Source: Dermatophagoides farinae
Taxonomy: Eukaryota > Arthropoda > Arachnida > Sarcoptiformes > Pyroglyphidae
Direction: 5' to 3'
Assembly: GCF_024713945.1 (NCBI RefSeq)
Contig: NC_134678.1
Span: 2,728,001-2,792,000, forward strand
Length of the DNA: 64,000 bases
The notes under the pieces are model-generated. The model was not told the DNA's origin. It saw only the letters and a list, made by a program, of their open reading frames with translations, and made no database searches. The first letter of the stretch is position 1, and each line of letters starts with the position of its first letter. Of this stretch, positions 62,941 to 64,000 are shown in pieces. The position numbers were made by a program, and so were the translations under genes.

Positions 62941-64000
62941 ATGTATTTTGTGATTTTAATTGTGTTATTTTTGGCGTTTTTTGTTTATCAATTGTTTCTA
63001 AAGGCCAAAGTTGTCCATAAAAGATTGCCCACTGTTCCTAAGTTTGATGGATCGAAACCATTTTTATGGAAAAATTTTATAAAGACTTGGGAAATTTTCG
63101 AAAGATGTGTGGGAGAAGAAGCCGCGGAAGTAATATTCTTCAATGAAGCTTTGTCCGGTGCGGCGTTGGACTATGTCATAGGCCTCGACAGGAGGGCAGC
63201 GATTAAATTTTTGGCTGGTATTTTCGAGAATAAATCGTCCGTGTCTCGTTGGATTCGTGAGGACGCGAGGAATTTGTCGTTGGTTAAAGATGAGTTGGAT
63301 CATTCCAATATTCTTGGGGCTTTATCTAAAATTAGATCTTGGAACAATCTTTTACCGGAATCAACAGTTTCTGTAGTCGGATTATCTGCAGTTTTACGAG
63401 ACAAATTTCCTGTGGCTTGGTTGGCCGAGATTAGCGAAGGCGAAGAAATCAACATCAGAAAATTGGCGTATATTCTAGAGAGACGTGAATTCGGTGCTAG
63501 GCCATTCGCATCGATTGTTGAGAGTTCGATTAATGCTATAAATTCACAACAATGGGCTTCGTCATCGAATGGAAAATTTGGTCAAAGAAAAGAAATTCGA
63601 TGTTTTTCTTGTGGCAAGTTGGGTCATATAGCTAAGAAATGTTGGTCTAAGAATAAATCGAGATTGGAAGGGAAGGAAGTCAGTGGTGAACAAGCTGTTA
63701 AACAAGTTGTTGAGTCTGAACAATCTGTTGCTGAATCGTTAATAAAGCATGTTGATAATTATGTCTTTGGTGTTAATGGCTGTTATCATGATCAACCTTT
63801 TATTGTTTTTGCTGTCGTTGATGGACAGAAGATTCGCATGCTGGTGGATACTGGAGCAGCCATAAGTATCTTGCCTTTAAGGACATTTCCGAATTCTTTA
63901 CCGGCTTCTAAAGTTTTTAAAGGGGCGTTTGGTCATAAAGCTGAAGCGTTTGGTCCTTGGAGCAGAGACATGGTGATCGCAGGAAATCATTTCTTGTTGG
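62941..64000 (+). CDS. LTR retrotransposon gag-protease polyprotein (partial, runs off window end)
   Basis: An open frame of 353 codons with no stop before the window end. After an N-terminal hydrophobic segment (residues 1-22) comes a gag-like helical domain beginning VPKFDGSKPFLWKNFI, resembling the PxFdG start of Ty3/gypsy-type and domesticated gag proteins. A CCHC zinc knuckle follows: C221-x2-C224-x4-H229-x4-C234. A retropepsin-like aspartic protease has its catalytic motif DTGA at residue 303 (LVDTGAAISILPL). Gag and protease share one frame without a frameshift. Reverse transcriptase, RNase H and integrase should lie to the right. The codons use more G and C than local genes, which fits a recent mobile insertion. 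It appears intact as far as visible. A gypsy-like (Ty3) assignment is likely but needs the missing pol region. Confidence 0.85.
   Translation, partial: MYFVILIVLFLAFFVYQLFLKAKVVHKRLPTVPKFDGSKPFLWKNFIKTWEIFERCVGEEAAEVIFFNEALSGAALDYVIGLDRRAAIKFLAGIFENKSSVSRWIREDARNLSLVKDELDHSNILGALSKIRSWNNLLPESTVSVVGLSAVLRDKFPVAWLAEISEGEEINIRKLAYILERREFGARPFASIVESSINAINSQQWASSSNGKFGQRKEIRCFSCGKLGHIAKKCWSKNKSRLEGKEVSGEQAVKQVVESEQSVAESLIKHVDNYVFGVNGCYHDQPFIVFAVVDGQKIRMLVDTGAAISILPLRTFPNSLPASKVFKGAFGHKAEAFGPWSRDMVIAGNHFLL

Noticed and set aside
63064-63303. Minus-strand frame of 79 codons
   Set aside because: It lies antisense to the much better supported gag frame.

Overview
The window is animal nuclear DNA. It is strongly AT-rich, has spliced genes with short GT-AG introns (many 50-80 bp), and is full of microsatellites (ATG/CAT, CA, GA and homopolymer runs). 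Protein content is arthropod-like. AT content, gene compactness and repeat style together suggest an astigmatid mite of the dust-mite type; that is an inference, and no search was run.

Layout. 1-4046 is mostly simple-sequence DNA; one possible signal-peptide exon of a minus-strand gene lies at 2328-2388. 4047-16547 is a compact housekeeping cluster: SMC6 (+), an MTFR-like gene (-), mitochondrial valyl-tRNA synthetase VARS2 (+), NOC4L (-), prefoldin subunit 3 (+) and DBF4 (-). Neighbours alternate strand, so they meet as divergent promoters or convergent 3' ends; VARS2 and NOC4L coding ends are 13 bp apart. 16961-23343 (-) is a small C1-RhoGAP protein of the GMIP/ARHGAP29/ARHGAP45 type with no F-BAR domain and a lysine where the arginine finger should be. 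26658-27239 (-) is a small spliced gene whose product has a WRKY-GCM1/FLYWCH-type zinc finger of the kind found in Mutator-like transposases; repeats carrying E2F-like motifs lie upstream. 28249-30270 (-) is an orphan six-exon gene for an acidic protein, divergent from SPOUT1/CENP-32 at 30498-31555 (+). 31917-33147 (+) is an orphan four-TM protein. 34715-38844 (-) is a seven-exon 5-HT1-like serotonin receptor.

38845-58269 is a gene desert of simple repeats, including 90 uninterrupted GA units. 58270-59261 holds the most striking structure: a 974-bp foldback element with about 225-bp inverted arms built from short TCGAA-headed subrepeats, flanked by a perfect 9-bp target duplication and carrying five TTAGG telomere-type units near its centre. 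59262-62700 is again simple repeat. From about 62.7 kb to the window end runs the 5' part of an LTR retrotransposon: an open gag-protease frame that does not terminate in the window, with a zinc knuckle, a DTGA protease motif and an unusual N-terminal hydrophobic segment.

Functional links. Several genes serve chromosome or cell-division work (SMC6, DBF4, SPOUT1/CENP-32), but they are separate housekeeping loci and not an operon. The foldback element and the transposase-type zinc-finger gene both point to Mutator-superfamily activity in this genome. Exon models were built by hand from reading frame, splice-site consensus and phase, so coding exons are better supported than UTRs.
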